Origin: Alistipes senegalensis
Lineage (GTDB): Bacteria; Pseudomonadota; Gammaproteobacteria; Burkholderiales; Burkholderiaceae_D
NCBI GenBank assembly: GCA_023664945.1
Contig: JAMPER010000001.1
Coordinates: forward strand, 308,942 to 372,941
DNA: 64,000 nt
Direction: 5' to 3'
Shown here piece after piece: positions 1 to 7,899 of this stretch (position 1 is the first letter of the stretch; every line of letters starts with the position of its first letter). Position numbers and translations under genes: made by a program. The notes beneath the pieces were generated by a model that did no database searches, had not been told where the DNA came from, and was given only the letters and a program-made list of their open reading frames with translations.

Positions 1-68
1 CCGCCGAAGAAAAAATAAAGGCTGAAAACCGAAACACAATGAGTATCTGATTTACCGGACTCACGCTG

Positions 69-101
69 GGATGGGTGTTAATTGCACCCATCCTTTTTTT
101 T
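69..101 (+). terminator. Rho-independent terminator of an upstream gene
   Basis: A perfect 9-bp stem (GGATGGGTG and CACCCATCC) around the loop TTAATTG is followed at once by eight T residues. It ends a transcript entering from left of the window. It sits just before the ribosome-binding site of the next gene, so that gene probably has its own weak promoter or depends on read-through. Bases 1-68 are too short to identify the upstream gene. Confidence 0.85.
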
Positions 102-111
102 CGGGAGGGGT

Positions 112-1044
112 ATGCGGATTGCGGTTATTGGGCAAAAGAAATTCGGGCAAGCCGTAATGGAAGCCTTTCTGGCGCGCGGGGATGAGGTGGCCGGGGTATT
201 TGTTGCGCCGGAAAAACCGGGAGCAGAGCCTGACCCGCTTCGCCTGGCGGCGGAAAGAAACGGTATCCGCGTATTTCAGTTTCCGCATTTGACCGATGCT
301 GCCGCTATCCGCGCTATGCAGGATTTGAAGGCGGATATTGGCGTGATGGTGTATGTGTTGCAGTTTGCGCCGCAAAGTTTTGTCAATATTCCGCGTTTTG
401 GCACGATTCAGTATCATCCTTCTCTTTTGCCCCGTTATCGCGGTCCTTCCGCTATTCACTGGCCGATTGTTTGCGGCGAGACGGAAACCGGGCTGACGGT
501 GTTTCGTCCGACTGACGGCCTGGATGAGGGGCCGATTCTTCTCCAGAAAAAGGTGCCGATTTTACCGGATGATACGCTGGGGCGCGTTTATTTTGACCGT
601 CTTTTCCCCCTGGGAGTTGAGGCGATGCTGGAAGCGGCCGATCTGGTGGCGTCTGGCAAGGACAGGGCGGTTGCGCAGGATGAGTCGCTGGCAAGCTATG
701 AGGGCTGGTTTCGCGACAAGGAAGCGAGAATTGACTGGAACCGGCATGTGAACCTGATTTATAACCTGATCAGGGGATGCGACCCTGTGCCGGGGGCATG
801 GACGACGCTCAAAGGAGAGAAAGTCCGCTTTTTTGGCGTGAAAAAGCATGTGTTTGCGTCGTTAAAGGCGACCCAGGGGAAGACAGGGACGGTTTCCAGG
901 GTAGAGGAAAACAGTTTTTTTGTGACAGCGCACGGCGGCCAGATTGAGGTTTTTTCCGTCTGTACGGAGCATGTCGGAAAAATGCCGGCGATGGAGTATT
1001 TGTTAAGAAACGGGCTTGGCGTGGATGCGCATTTCGGTGAATAA
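112..1044 (+). CDS. Formyltransferase-family protein, 10-formyl-THF hydrolase-like
   Basis: A 310-residue protein with the formyltransferase fold (10-formyltetrahydrofolate as donor or substrate). The N-terminus MRIAVIGQKKFGQAV is the nucleotide-binding-like first strand. The active-site segment reads YHPSLLPRYRGPSAIHW at about residues 104-120, with the acidic part TDGLDEGPILLQ near 140. These resemble the hydrolase domain of animal 10-formyl-THF dehydrogenase (ALDH1L1) more than Met-tRNA formyltransferase or ArnA, because the Asn of the usual N-x-H active site is replaced (Q-Y-H). The C-terminal part (PGAWT, then a small beta domain) also fits that family. The ATG at 112 was chosen over an upstream in-frame TTG at 82 because GGGAGGGG lies directly before it. 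It precedes the ahcY-metF one-carbon genes. Hydrolase versus transferase activity is inferred. Confidence 0.75.
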   Translation: MRIAVIGQKKFGQAVMEAFLARGDEVAGVFVAPEKPGAEPDPLRLAAERNGIRVFQFPHLTDAAAIRAMQDLKADIGVMVYVLQFAPQSFVNIPRFGTIQYHPSLLPRYRGPSAIHWPIVCGETETGLTVFRPTDGLDEGPILLQKKVPILPDDTLGRVYFDRLFPLGVEAMLEAADLVASGKDRAVAQDESLASYEGWFRDKEARIDWNRHVNLIYNLIRGCDPVPGAWTTLKGEKVRFFGVKKHVFASLKATQGKTGTVSRVEENSFFVTAHGGQIEVFSVCTEHVGKMPAMEYLLRNGLGVDAHFGE

Positions 1045-1089
1045 GGGGTGTTGCCGGCAGGAAATTTTTTCCCGCTGCGGCAGAATTGG

Positions 1090-1098
1090 TGTTATGAT
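1090..1098 (+). promoter_or_regulatory. Extended -10 promoter for ahcY
   Basis: TG, one base, then TATGAT (five of six matches to TATAAT) forms an extended -10 element. A start site about 7 bases downstream would place the transcript start at the first bases of the SAH riboswitch. No good -35 hexamer is visible at 17 bases, which is common for extended -10 promoters. Confidence 0.6.
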
Positions 1099-1104
1099 GC
1101 TTCT

Positions 1105-1208
1105 TGCCGAGGAGCGTTGCAACGAAATATGCAGGCCGTGTTGTTTTTCCCGACAGGCTGGCCGGAAATTTCGCCAGGCTCGGTTATTTTTTTAACGGCG
1201 CTCACGTT
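1105..1208 (+). ncRNA. SAH riboswitch upstream of ahcY
   Basis: The leader holds the hallmark blocks of the S-adenosylhomocysteine riboswitch in the right order: CCGAGGAGCGTTGCAACG from 1107, a central GC-rich hairpin, CCAGGCTCGG ending at 1183, and AACGGCGCTCACG from 1194. CCGAG (1107-1111) pairs with CTCGG (1179-1183), and GAGCG pairs with CGCTC near 1199-1203, which gives the family's pseudoknot. The class is known upstream of ahcY in beta- and gammaproteobacteria and switches the gene on when SAH accumulates. The ahcY ribosome-binding site is about 25 bases downstream, so control could be translational. Confidence 0.93.
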
Positions 1209-1243
1209 ACTTTTTTCTATTTTTTTCAAGAAAGGGGGGCGTG

Positions 1244-2659
1244 ATGCACGCTGTGACCAATCAGGGTAAAGACTGCGTTATTGCAGATATCAATCTGGCC
1301 GAATGGGGCCGCAAGGAAATCCGGATTGCAGAAACGGAAATGCCGGGGCTGATGGCAATCCGTGAGGAATATGCCAAAAGCCAGCCTTTGAAAGGCGCCC
1401 GTATTACCGGCTCGCTGCACATGACGATCCAGACGGCGGTGCTGATTCAGACGCTGGAAGCGCTGGGTGCGGAGGTACGCTGGGCTTCCTGCAATATTTA
1501 TTCTACGCAGGACCATGCGGCGGCGGCGATTGCTTCGGGCGGTACGCCGGTTTTTGCCTACAAGGGAGAATCGCTGGATGAGTATTGGGAATTTTCCCAC
1601 CGGATTTTTGAATGGCCGGACGGCGGTTTTTCCAATATGATTCTGGATGATGGCGGCGATGCGACCCTGTTGCTGCACCTGGGCAGCCGTGCCGAAAAGG
1701 ATTTGTCTGTTCTGGATAATCCGGGTTCGGAAGAGGAGGTTTGCCTTTTCAATGCGATTAAACGTCATCTGAAGAGTGATCCCCGGTGGTATTCGAAGCG
1801 GATTACCCATATCAAGGGAGTGACAGAGGAAACGACGACGGGCGTTCACCGGCTTTACCAGATGCACAAGGAAGGCAAACTGGCTTTCCCGGCTATCAAT
1901 GTGAATGATTCGGTGACCAAATCCAAATTTGACAATCTCTATGGCTGCCGTGAATCGCTGGTGGATGGTATCAAGCGGGCGACGGATGTGATGGTTGCCG
2001 GAAAAATTGCGGTGGTTTGCGGCTATGGCGATGTGGGCAAGGGTTCTGCCCAGGCATTGCGTGCGCTTTCCGCACAGGTATGGGTAACGGAAGTGGACCC
2101 GATTTGTGCGCTTCAGGCTGCCATGGAGGGCTATCGCGTGGTGACGATGGACGAGGCGGCCGCATACGGCGATATTTTTGTGACGGCAACAGGCAATTGC
2201 CGTGTGATTACTTATGACCACATGTCCCGCATGAAGGACCAGGCGATTGTTTGCAATATCGGCCACTTTGACAGCGAGATTGATGTTGCCAGCCTGAAGG
2301 AAAACTGCCAGTGGGAAAATATTAAGCCGCAGGTGGATCATGTGATTTTCAAGGACGGGCACCGGATTATCCTGCTGGCAGAAGGCCGCCTGGTCAATCT
2401 CGGCTGTGCCACCGGCCATCCTTCCTATGTGATGAGTTCTTCTTTTGCCAACCAGACACTGGCCCAGATTGAGCTGTTTAACAATACGCAGGCTTATCCC
2501 CTGGGGGTTTATACCCTGCCCAAGCATCTGGATGAAAAGGTGGCACGGCTTCAGCTGAAGAAACTGAATGCGAAGCTGACCGAGCTGACGGATGAACAGG
2601 CAGCTTATATCGGCGTGAAGAAAGAAGGTCCTTACAAACCGGATCATTACCGTTACTGA
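1244..2659 (+). CDS. ahcY: Adenosylhomocysteinase (SAH hydrolase)
   Basis: This enzyme splits S-adenosylhomocysteine into adenosine and homocysteine, clearing the by-product of SAM-dependent methylation. The protein is 471 residues, normal for the NAD-containing bacterial family. Signatures are [18 protein letters not shown] before the Rossmann domain, the NAD motif GYGDVGKG, the HFDSEID segment, and the conserved C-terminus ending KPDHYRY that completes the neighbouring subunit's NAD site. The run AAAGGGGGG at 1231-1239 serves the start. ATG at 1244 is preferred, but the adjacent GTG at 1241 cannot be excluded. It is preceded by an SAH riboswitch and followed by a holin-like gene and metF, a common betaproteobacterial methyl-cycle order. 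Confidence 0.97.
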   Translation: MHAVTNQGKDCVIADINLAEWGRKEIRIAETEMPGLMAIREEYAKSQPLKGARITGSLHMTIQTAVLIQTLEALGAEVRWASCNIYSTQDHAAAAIASGGTPVFAYKGESLDEYWEFSHRIFEWPDGGFSNMILDDGGDATLLLHLGSRAEKDLSVLDNPGSEEEVCLFNAIKRHLKSDPRWYSKRITHIKGVTEETTTGVHRLYQMHKEGKLAFPAINVNDSVTKSKFDNLYGCRESLVDGIKRATDVMVAGKIAVVCGYGDVGKGSAQALRALSAQVWVTEVDPICALQAAMEGYRVVTMDEAAAYGDIFVTATGNCRVITYDHMSRMKDQAIVCNIGHFDSEIDVASLKENCQWENIKPQVDHVIFKDGHRIILLAEGRLVNLGCATGHPSYVMSSSFANQTLAQIELFNNTQAYPLGVYTLPKHLDEKVARLQLKKLNAKLTELTDEQAAYIGVKKEGPYKPDHYRY

Positions 2660-2729
2660 TCGGCCGGTGTGCCTTTTCTGACTATGCCGGGGCATGGCTT
2701 TTTGCCATGCCCTTGACAGGAGCCGCAGG

Positions 2730-3071
2730 ATGCGCTGGATTGCGGTATGGCTGATTGATACGGCGGCGCTTTTTGTGTTGCCGTATTTGATGCCGTCTAT
2801 TGTGGTTCGCAGTTTTGGGGTTGCATTGCTGGCGGCGCTGGTTCTTGGTTTGGTCAACGCTCTTGTCCGGCCTGTTCTGGCTTTGCTGACATTGCCGGCT
2901 GCCGTGCTGACGCTGGGCCTGTTTATTCTGGTTATCAATGGCCTGATGTTCTGGCTGGCTTCCGGTCTGGTGCCGGGGTTTCATGTTGCCGGATTGGGTT
3001 CGGCGATAGGCGGCGCGTTGTTGTACAGCATTATTTCATGGGCGTTGTCCACTTTGTTTTTGAAGAAATAA
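2730..3071 (+). CDS. Small membrane protein, phage holin 4 superfamily
   Basis: A 113-residue, very hydrophobic protein with about four predicted membrane segments (roughly residues 4-20, 25-48, 52-78 and 85-110), of the YvlD/holin-4-2 type. The segment VNALVRPVLALLTLPA is typical: a proline-containing turn between the middle helices. ATG at 2730 follows GGAG with normal spacing; the longer open frame upstream overlaps the region after ahcY and looks non-coding. It lies between ahcY and metF and touches metF directly, so it is probably co-transcribed. The name holin reflects homology only; no lysis role is implied. Confidence 0.8.
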   Translation: MRWIAVWLIDTAALFVLPYLMPSIVVRSFGVALLAALVLGLVNALVRPVLALLTLPAAVLTLGLFILVINGLMFWLASGLVPGFHVAGLGSAIGGALLYSIISWALSTLFLKK

Positions 3072-3917
3072 ATGTCATCTCATCATTTCAGCATTGAGTT
3101 TTTTCCGCCCAAAACGCCGGAGGCGTTTGAAAAATTGCGGCAGACCCGGGCGCGGTTGTACCGGTTGTCGCCGGATTATTTTTCTGTGACGCTGGGAGCG
3201 GGAGGATCGACCCGGGAGGGCACGCAGGATGTGGCGCTTGAGATTCACCGCGAGGGGCGCGAGGCCGCGCCGCATGTGACGTGTATTGGGACTTCTCGCA
3301 GTACGATCCGGGAAAGGATTATGGCATACAAGTCGCAGGGGATACGGCGGCTGGTTGCCTTGCGGGGCGATTTGCCGAATCCCCACGGGTCGCTGGGGGA
3401 TTTTCACTATGCCAACGAGCTGGTAGAGTTTGTCCGCGAAGAAACCGGCGACTGGTTTTTGATTGATGTGGCGGCTTATCCGGAAATGCATCCGCAGGCG
3501 CCTTCTCCGCAGGAAGACCTGAAAAATTTTGCCCGGAAGATGCATGCCGGGGCGAATGCGGCTATCACGCAATATTTTTATAATCCGGATGCCTATTTCC
3601 GCTTTGTTGAGGAAGCGGCCCGCGAGGGTGTCACAGCGCCGATTATTGCCGGGATTATGCCTATTACAAATTACGCCAGCCTTGCCCGGTTTTCGGATAC
3701 CTGCGGGGCGGAAATTCCCCGGTGGATACGCTTAAAGCTGGAGAGTTTCGGGGATGACTTGGCCGCTATCCGGGATTTTGGGCTGGATGTGGTCAGCCGG
3801 TTATGTGAACGTCTCCTGGAAGGCGGCGCTCCTGGGTTTCATTTTTACAGCCTGAACCAGGCAGAACCGGTGGAGGCGTTATGCGAACGTCTTCGCCTGT
3901 GCGGATACCGGGTGTAG
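3072..3917 (+). CDS. metF: Methylenetetrahydrofolate reductase
   Basis: MetF reduces 5,10-methylene-THF to 5-methyl-THF, supplying the methyl group for methionine synthesis. The 281-residue length fits the bacterial FAD enzyme without the eukaryotic regulatory domain. The N-terminal SIEFFPPKT carries the catalytic Glu. Other family segments are SVTLGAGGSTREGT, LRGDLP (substrate and flavin binding) and the TQYFYNPDAYFRF block. The ATG follows the stop of the preceding gene with no gap, which implies translational coupling. A strong hairpin terminator lies 15 bases beyond the stop. Confidence 0.97.
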   Translation: MSSHHFSIEFFPPKTPEAFEKLRQTRARLYRLSPDYFSVTLGAGGSTREGTQDVALEIHREGREAAPHVTCIGTSRSTIRERIMAYKSQGIRRLVALRGDLPNPHGSLGDFHYANELVEFVREETGDWFLIDVAAYPEMHPQAPSPQEDLKNFARKMHAGANAAITQYFYNPDAYFRFVEEAAREGVTAPIIAGIMPITNYASLARFSDTCGAEIPRWIRLKLESFGDDLAAIRDFGLDVVSRLCERLLEGGAPGFHFYSLNQAEPVEALCERLRLCGYRV

Positions 3918-3932
3918 TTGAATAAGACCGGG

Positions 3933-3961
3933 AAAACAGGCTGCCTGGCAGCCTGTTTTTA
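3933..3961. terminator. Bidirectional terminator between metF and nusB
   Basis: AAAACAGGCTGC and GCAGCCTGTTTT form a stem around CTG, with T-runs on both sides. It can end the ahcY-metF transcript on the plus strand and the ribBA-ribH-nusB transcript on the minus strand. The nusB stop codon lies at its right edge. Confidence 0.85.
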
Positions 3962-4429
3962 TTTTGCCCTGTCGGCAGCGACTTCCGCTGCACGCAGTTT
4001 GGCGGCCAGTTTGTCCAGGACGCCGTTGACAAATTTATGACCGTCAATGCCGCCGAATGATTTGGTCAGTTCAACAGCTTCATTGATGACAACGCGATAA
4101 GGGATTTCCAGGTGGCTGGCCAGTTCGTGGGCGCTTACCAGGAGGATGGCGTGTTCCACCGGGGAGAGTTCCTCGATGGGCCTGTCCAGGAAGGGGGCGA
4201 TGGCTTCCCTTAGTTCGCCGGCATGATTGATGGCGCCGGTGACCAGGGCGGTAAAATGTTCGGCGTCGGCTTTGTGGAAGCTGTAGGCCTGGCGGATATG
4301 CTCCAGGATAACGGGGGTATCGTCCCGGTTCAATAGCCACTCGTAAAGGGCCTGCAAGGCAAATTCACGGGAGCGGCGGCGTGGCGAACGGTTTTTGATC
4401 GGGTTCGCGTGGGTGCTCTGGGCATTCAT
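3959..4429 (-). CDS. nusB: Transcription antitermination factor NusB
   Basis: NusB binds boxA RNA together with NusE (ribosomal protein S10) and keeps RNA polymerase processive on rRNA operons. The 156-residue all-helical protein starts with a basic tail ([19 protein letters not shown]), which matches the RNA-binding N-terminus. It ends with the conserved block [29 protein letters not shown]. It is the last gene of a minus-strand ribBA-ribH-nusB group, a widespread arrangement, with 60 bases between it and ribH. Confidence 0.95.
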   Translation of the reverse strand: MNAQSTHANPIKNRSPRRRSREFALQALYEWLLNRDDTPVILEHIRQAYSFHKADAEHFTALVTGAINHAGELREAIAPFLDRPIEELSPVEHAILLVSAHELASHLEIPYRVVINEAVELTKSFGGIDGHKFVNGVLDKLAAKLRAAEVAADRAK

Positions 4430-4489
4430 GGTCGGCGTATGCTGTTGGAAAAGGGAAGGAAATTGTCACCGTTTTTCTGGCCTGGCAGA

Positions 4490-4987
4490 TTATTCCGCCT
4501 GGCCGGGTTCCTGCGCTGCGGCTTCCAGTTCTTCCAGCGAAAGGGTCAGGTTGGCCATTTCAACGGCGACTTTGGCAGCTTCTGCGCCTTTTTCTGCCAT
4601 GCGGTCTTCTGCCTGTTCATCTGTGTCGGTTGTCAGGATGGCGTTGGCAATGGGGATGCCGTAATCCAGCCCGACGCGGGTGAGGCCGGCGGCGGATTCA
4701 TTGGAAACAATTTCAAAGTGATAGGTTTCGCCTCGAATGACAGCGCCAACGGCAATTAAAGCGTCAAATTGGCGGGATTCCGCCATTTTTTGCAAAACCA
4801 GGGGAATTTCCAGCGCGCCGGGCACGGTGGCAACGAGAATATCCTCATCGGCTACGCCAAGCTGTTTCAGCTCGTTTAGGCAGGCGGCCAAAAGTCCCCG
4901 GCAGATGTCTTCATTAAAGCGTGACTGGACGATGCCGATGCGCAGGTCTTCGCCTTCCAGGTCAATATCAAAGGTAGCAATGTTCAT
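4490..4987 (-). CDS. ribH: 6,7-dimethyl-8-ribityllumazine synthase
   Basis: RibH condenses 5-amino-6-ribitylaminouracil with 3,4-dihydroxybutanone 4-phosphate to lumazine, the penultimate step to riboflavin. The 165-residue protein carries [10 protein letters not shown] (substrate binding, near residue 25), [12 protein letters not shown], and [19 protein letters not shown], which contains the catalytic-region His. ATG at 4987 was chosen because GGAG lies 6-9 bases upstream; an in-frame TTG four codons earlier (4999) sits on that site. The neighbour ribBA supplies one of its two substrates. Confidence 0.96.
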   Translation of the reverse strand: MNIATFDIDLEGEDLRIGIVQSRFNEDICRGLLAACLNELKQLGVADEDILVATVPGALEIPLVLQKMAESRQFDALIAVGAVIRGETYHFEIVSNESAAGLTRVGLDYGIPIANAILTTDTDEQAEDRMAEKGAEAAKVAVEMANLTLSLEELEAAAQEPGQAE

Positions 4988-5014
4988 GGTGGTCTCCAAA
5001 AACGGGCAGGGCTG

Positions 5015-6124
5015 TCAGCCGGCTGTTTTTTCCAGGTAGCCGGTGAGGTTGAGGTTAAATCCTGCCATTGAGGGTATTTTTCTCGGGCTGGCCAAAAGGC
5101 GCATTTCCCCGACGCCCAAATCTCGCAGGATCTGTGCGCCGATGCCATAGGCGCGCAGATCGCTGCTGCCTTTCGGCAGGGAAGGGGAGGTTTCTTCGGG
5201 CGTATGGGTAAAGCGGGAAAGGATATCCTGTGCGGATTCGCCGCAATTGAGTAATACCATGACGCCTTGCCTTGCAGCGGCGAGGGTTTTCATGGCGGCG
5301 GAAAAGCTCCAGGAGTGGGATGTTTGCCCGGTTTCAAGCAAGTCTGTCAGGGAAAGGGGCTGATGCACCCGCACAAGGGTTTCTTTTGCGGCTTCGATGT
5401 TGCCCGTGACCAGGGCAAGATGGGCTGATCCGGTGGGTTTGTCCCGGTAGGCGATTGCCTGAAAAGGCCCGAAAGGGGTGTTCAGCAACCGCTCGCCCAT
5501 GCGCTCGATCATGCTCTCATGCTGGCTGCGGTAACGGATCAGGTCGGCAATGGTGCCGATGCGGATGCCGTGTTTTTCGCCAAAGCAAAGCAGATCCGGC
5601 AGGCGGGCCATGGAGCCGTCTTCTTTCAGGATTTCGCAAATTACACTGGCCGGGGTCAGGCCGGCCAGGCGGGCCAGGTCGCATCCGGCTTCGGTGTGTC
5701 CGGCGCGCATGAGGACGCCGCCGGGACGCGCCATGACGGGAAAAATGTGGCCGGGCTGGACAATATCTTCCGGTTTCGCGTCTTTGGCAACGGCAGCCTG
5801 GATGGTGCGTGCCCGGTCATGGGCGGAAATGCCTGTGGAGACGCCTTCTGCCGCTTCGATTGAGAGGGTGAACGCGGTGCTGAATTTGGCGCCGTTGTCA
5901 TGCGTCATGAGCGTAAGCCCGAGCTGGCGGCAGCGTGCTTCTGTCAGTGTCAGGCACACCAGCCCGCGCGCGTGCGTCGCCATGAAGTTGACGGCTTGCG
6001 GCGTGATAAAGTCTGCCGCTATGGTCAGGTCGCCTTCGTTTTCCCGGTCTTCATCGTCAACCAGAATGACCATCTGGCCTGAACGGAAGGCTTCAATAAT
6101 TTCTTCTGTAGGAGAAATCGGCAT
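5015..6124 (-). CDS. ribBA: RibBA-type protein: DHBP synthase with degenerate GTP cyclohydrolase II domain
   Basis: The first 200 or so of 369 residues are 3,4-dihydroxy-2-butanone-4-phosphate synthase, which makes the four-carbon substrate for RibH from ribulose 5-phosphate. The acidic metal site DDEDRENEGD (about residues 22-31), HARGLVCL, and the GHTEAGCDLARLAG block are intact. The C-terminal half has the GTP cyclohydrolase II fold, including DLRAYGIGAQILRDLG, but where active enzymes have the zinc cysteines (SECLTGDVF...RCDC) it reads VRVHQPLSLTD with no cysteine. This half is therefore probably inactive as a cyclohydrolase and a separate RibA is expected elsewhere. ATG at 6124 has AAGG upstream; the 40 codons before it look non-coding. 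No FMN riboswitch is visible. Confidence 0.92.
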   Translation of the reverse strand: MPISPTEEIIEAFRSGQMVILVDDEDRENEGDLTIAADFITPQAVNFMATHARGLVCLTLTEARCRQLGLTLMTHDNGAKFSTAFTLSIEAAEGVSTGISAHDRARTIQAAVAKDAKPEDIVQPGHIFPVMARPGGVLMRAGHTEAGCDLARLAGLTPASVICEILKEDGSMARLPDLLCFGEKHGIRIGTIADLIRYRSQHESMIERMGERLLNTPFGPFQAIAYRDKPTGSAHLALVTGNIEAAKETLVRVHQPLSLTDLLETGQTSHSWSFSAAMKTLAAARQGVMVLLNCGESAQDILSRFTHTPEETSPSLPKGSSDLRAYGIGAQILRDLGVGEMRLLASPRKIPSMAGFNLNLTGYLEKTAG

Positions 6125-6213
6125 AGTCAATCCTTGGAAAGGCGTTATTTTACATGGATATTGCCGCAAGGGCTGATATAAAACAGCGCCGTTTCCTTTG
6201 CCGGAAATCTTGC

Positions 6214-6234
6214 CCGGGGCGGCTGGCGCCCCGG
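6214..6234 (-). terminator. GC-rich hairpin after mnmE, possible weak terminator
   Basis: CCGGGGCG and CGCCCCGG pair around a 5-base loop just past the mnmE stop. On the minus strand it is not followed by a clear T-run, so it may be a pause or RNA-end-protecting hairpin rather than an efficient terminator. Confidence 0.35.
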
Positions 6235-6243
6235 TTGCAGACA

Positions 6244-7632
6244 TTATTTGCCGATGCAGAAGCGGGAAAAGATTGCGCCCAGCAGGTCGTCGGGCGTGAA
6301 GCTGCCGGTGATGCTGTTTAAGGCTTCCTGCGCCAGGCGCAGTTCTTCTGCCAGGAGGTCAAGCGGTGGTTTTTCCTGTTTGATGCCTTCTGTTGCAGCG
6401 GCAAGGTGGTCTGCCGCCACTTTCATGGCAACCAGATGCCTTTCCCTTGCCATGCAGGCTGATTCACCGGTCTGGTGCCAGCCTGCCGCCTCAAGCAGTT
6501 CATTGCGCAGGAGGTCAATGCCTTGCCCGTTATGGGTGGAAAGGTAAATCTGGGTTGTTCCCAAAATATGATCCACAGAGGGGCTGTGACCGGACAGGTC
6601 AATTTTGTTCCAGATCTGGATGACCGGGATGCCGGGGGGAAAGTCTGCGGCGATTTTTTCATCATGGCGGGTGGGGCCCCGGCTGGCGTCCAGCAGGTGC
6701 AGGATGATATCGGCCCGGCTGATTTCATCCCATGTGCGTTCGATGCCGATTTTTTCCACTTCGTCGCCGGTTTCCTGGGTGTTACGGATACCGGCGGTGT
6801 CGATCAGCGTGATGGGGATGCCGTTGATCTGTATGGTTTGGACGACTTTGTCGCGCGTGGTGCCGGCAATGGGTGTGACGATGGCGATATTGTCGCCGGC
6901 CAGTTTGTTCAGGAGGGAAGATTTGCCTACATTGACCTGGCCTGCCAGAACGACATAAAGCCCTTCGCGCAACAAGGCGCCCTGGGCGGCCTGGGTGAAA
7001 ATGCTTTCAAGCTGGTTCCGGATGGCGTCAAGCTGGCCGGCAGCGTCGGCTTTTTTGACGAACTCGATATCTTCTTCGGGAAAGTCCAGGCTGGATTCCA
7101 CGAGGACGCGCAGTTGTACCACCTGGTCGGCCAGTTTGTGGATTTCTTCGGAAAATGCGCCGGAAAGCGAGCGGGAAGCAGATCGCGCGGCGGCTTCTGT
7201 CGTGGCGTCAATGAGATCTGCCACGGCTTCGGCCTGCGCCAGATCCAGTTTGTCATTCAGGAAGGCACGGCGGGTAAATTCTCCCGGCTCGGCCAGCCTG
7301 AGGCCGATGCTTTTCCCGGCTTCCAGACAGCGTTTTTGCAGCATTTGCAACACGACAGGCCCGCCGTGCCCTTGCAGTTCCAGCACGTTTTCGCCGGTGT
7401 AGGAGTGGGGAGCCTCAAAATACAGGGCAATGCCTTTGTCAATCAGGGTATTTTCCGCATCGGAAAAAGGCAGGTAATAGGCATGGCGGGGGGCAAGCGG
7501 CAGGACGGAGGGGGAGAGGCGGCCAAACAGTTCCTGTATCAGCGGGGCCAGGTCTTTTCCGGAAATACGGATAATGCCAACGCCGCCCCGTCCGGGCGGC
7601 GTTGCAATGGCAATGATCGGGGAGGAATCCAT
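6244..7632 (-). CDS. mnmE: tRNA modification GTPase MnmE (TrmE)
   Basis: With MnmG, this enzyme installs the aminomethyl-type modification on wobble uridine 34 of several tRNAs, using a tetrahydrofolate one-carbon unit. At 462 residues it is full length. The N-terminal THF-binding domain begins with [19 protein letters not shown]. The inserted G domain has [12 protein letters not shown] near residue 231, DTAGIR and NKID. The C-terminus ends in the diagnostic FCIGK, with the catalytic Cys. It is transcribed toward ribBA, with about 120 bases between the mnmE stop and the chosen ribBA start. Confidence 0.98.
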   Translation of the reverse strand: MDSSPIIAIATPPGRGGVGIIRISGKDLAPLIQELFGRLSPSVLPLAPRHAYYLPFSDAENTLIDKGIALYFEAPHSYTGENVLELQGHGGPVVLQMLQKRCLEAGKSIGLRLAEPGEFTRRAFLNDKLDLAQAEAVADLIDATTEAAARSASRSLSGAFSEEIHKLADQVVQLRVLVESSLDFPEEDIEFVKKADAAGQLDAIRNQLESIFTQAAQGALLREGLYVVLAGQVNVGKSSLLNKLAGDNIAIVTPIAGTTRDKVVQTIQINGIPITLIDTAGIRNTQETGDEVEKIGIERTWDEISRADIILHLLDASRGPTRHDEKIAADFPPGIPVIQIWNKIDLSGHSPSVDHILGTTQIYLSTHNGQGIDLLRNELLEAAGWHQTGESACMARERHLVAMKVAADHLAAATEGIKQEKPPLDLLAEELRLAQEALNSITGSFTPDDLLGAIFSRFCIGK

Positions 7633-7694
7633 GTTGTATGCAGTAGTAAGAAAAGTTGACAGGGGGATGTTTCCCTGAAAATTCCGGCAAACGT

Positions 7695-7700
7695 ATTATA
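7695..7700 (-). promoter_or_regulatory. Candidate -10 element for mnmE
   Basis: The minus strand carries an exact TATAAT hexamer, which would give a leader of about 55 bases before the mnmE ATG. No convincing -35 hexamer lies 16-18 bases upstream, so this is only a candidate. Confidence 0.35.
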
Positions 7701-7885
7701 TTAACATGGCCTGTTGCCCTCTCCGGAAACAGATGAGGCAGCCTTTCCTGAAAAGTGTGTTGAAGCGGGGGTAACAGGAGTATGATTAAAGGGTGAAAGA
7801 GCAGCGCTGCCCGATGGCGGAACCTGGCATGGCAGGGGCCGACAGTGTTTGCCACAGGCCGCGCTTTCCCGTCTAAAAAGGAATA

Positions 7886-7891
7886 AAGGAG
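7886..7891 (+). promoter_or_regulatory. Ribosome-binding site deciding a GTG start
   Basis: AAGGAG lies eight bases before the GTG at 7900. No other candidate start nearby has comparable spacing, so this site decides the start of the aminotransferase gene. In the 267-base space to mnmE, TTGAAG at 7760 and TATGAT at 7781 form a possible but short-spaced (15 base) promoter. Confidence 0.6.
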
Positions 7892-7899
7892 CCAGTTCA

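Noticed and set aside
1-68. The end of an upstream gene, for example PPKKK and stop at 16-18 on the plus strand
   Set aside because: All three plus-strand frames are open at the edge and stop within 50 bases, so the true frame cannot be decided.
1226-2938. A 570-codon frame antisense to ahcY
   Set aside because: It is the shadow of a strongly coding gene; the product is basic and His-rich with no domain.
6124-6244. An FMN riboswitch before ribBA
   Set aside because: The conserved RFN-element blocks are absent from this stretch.
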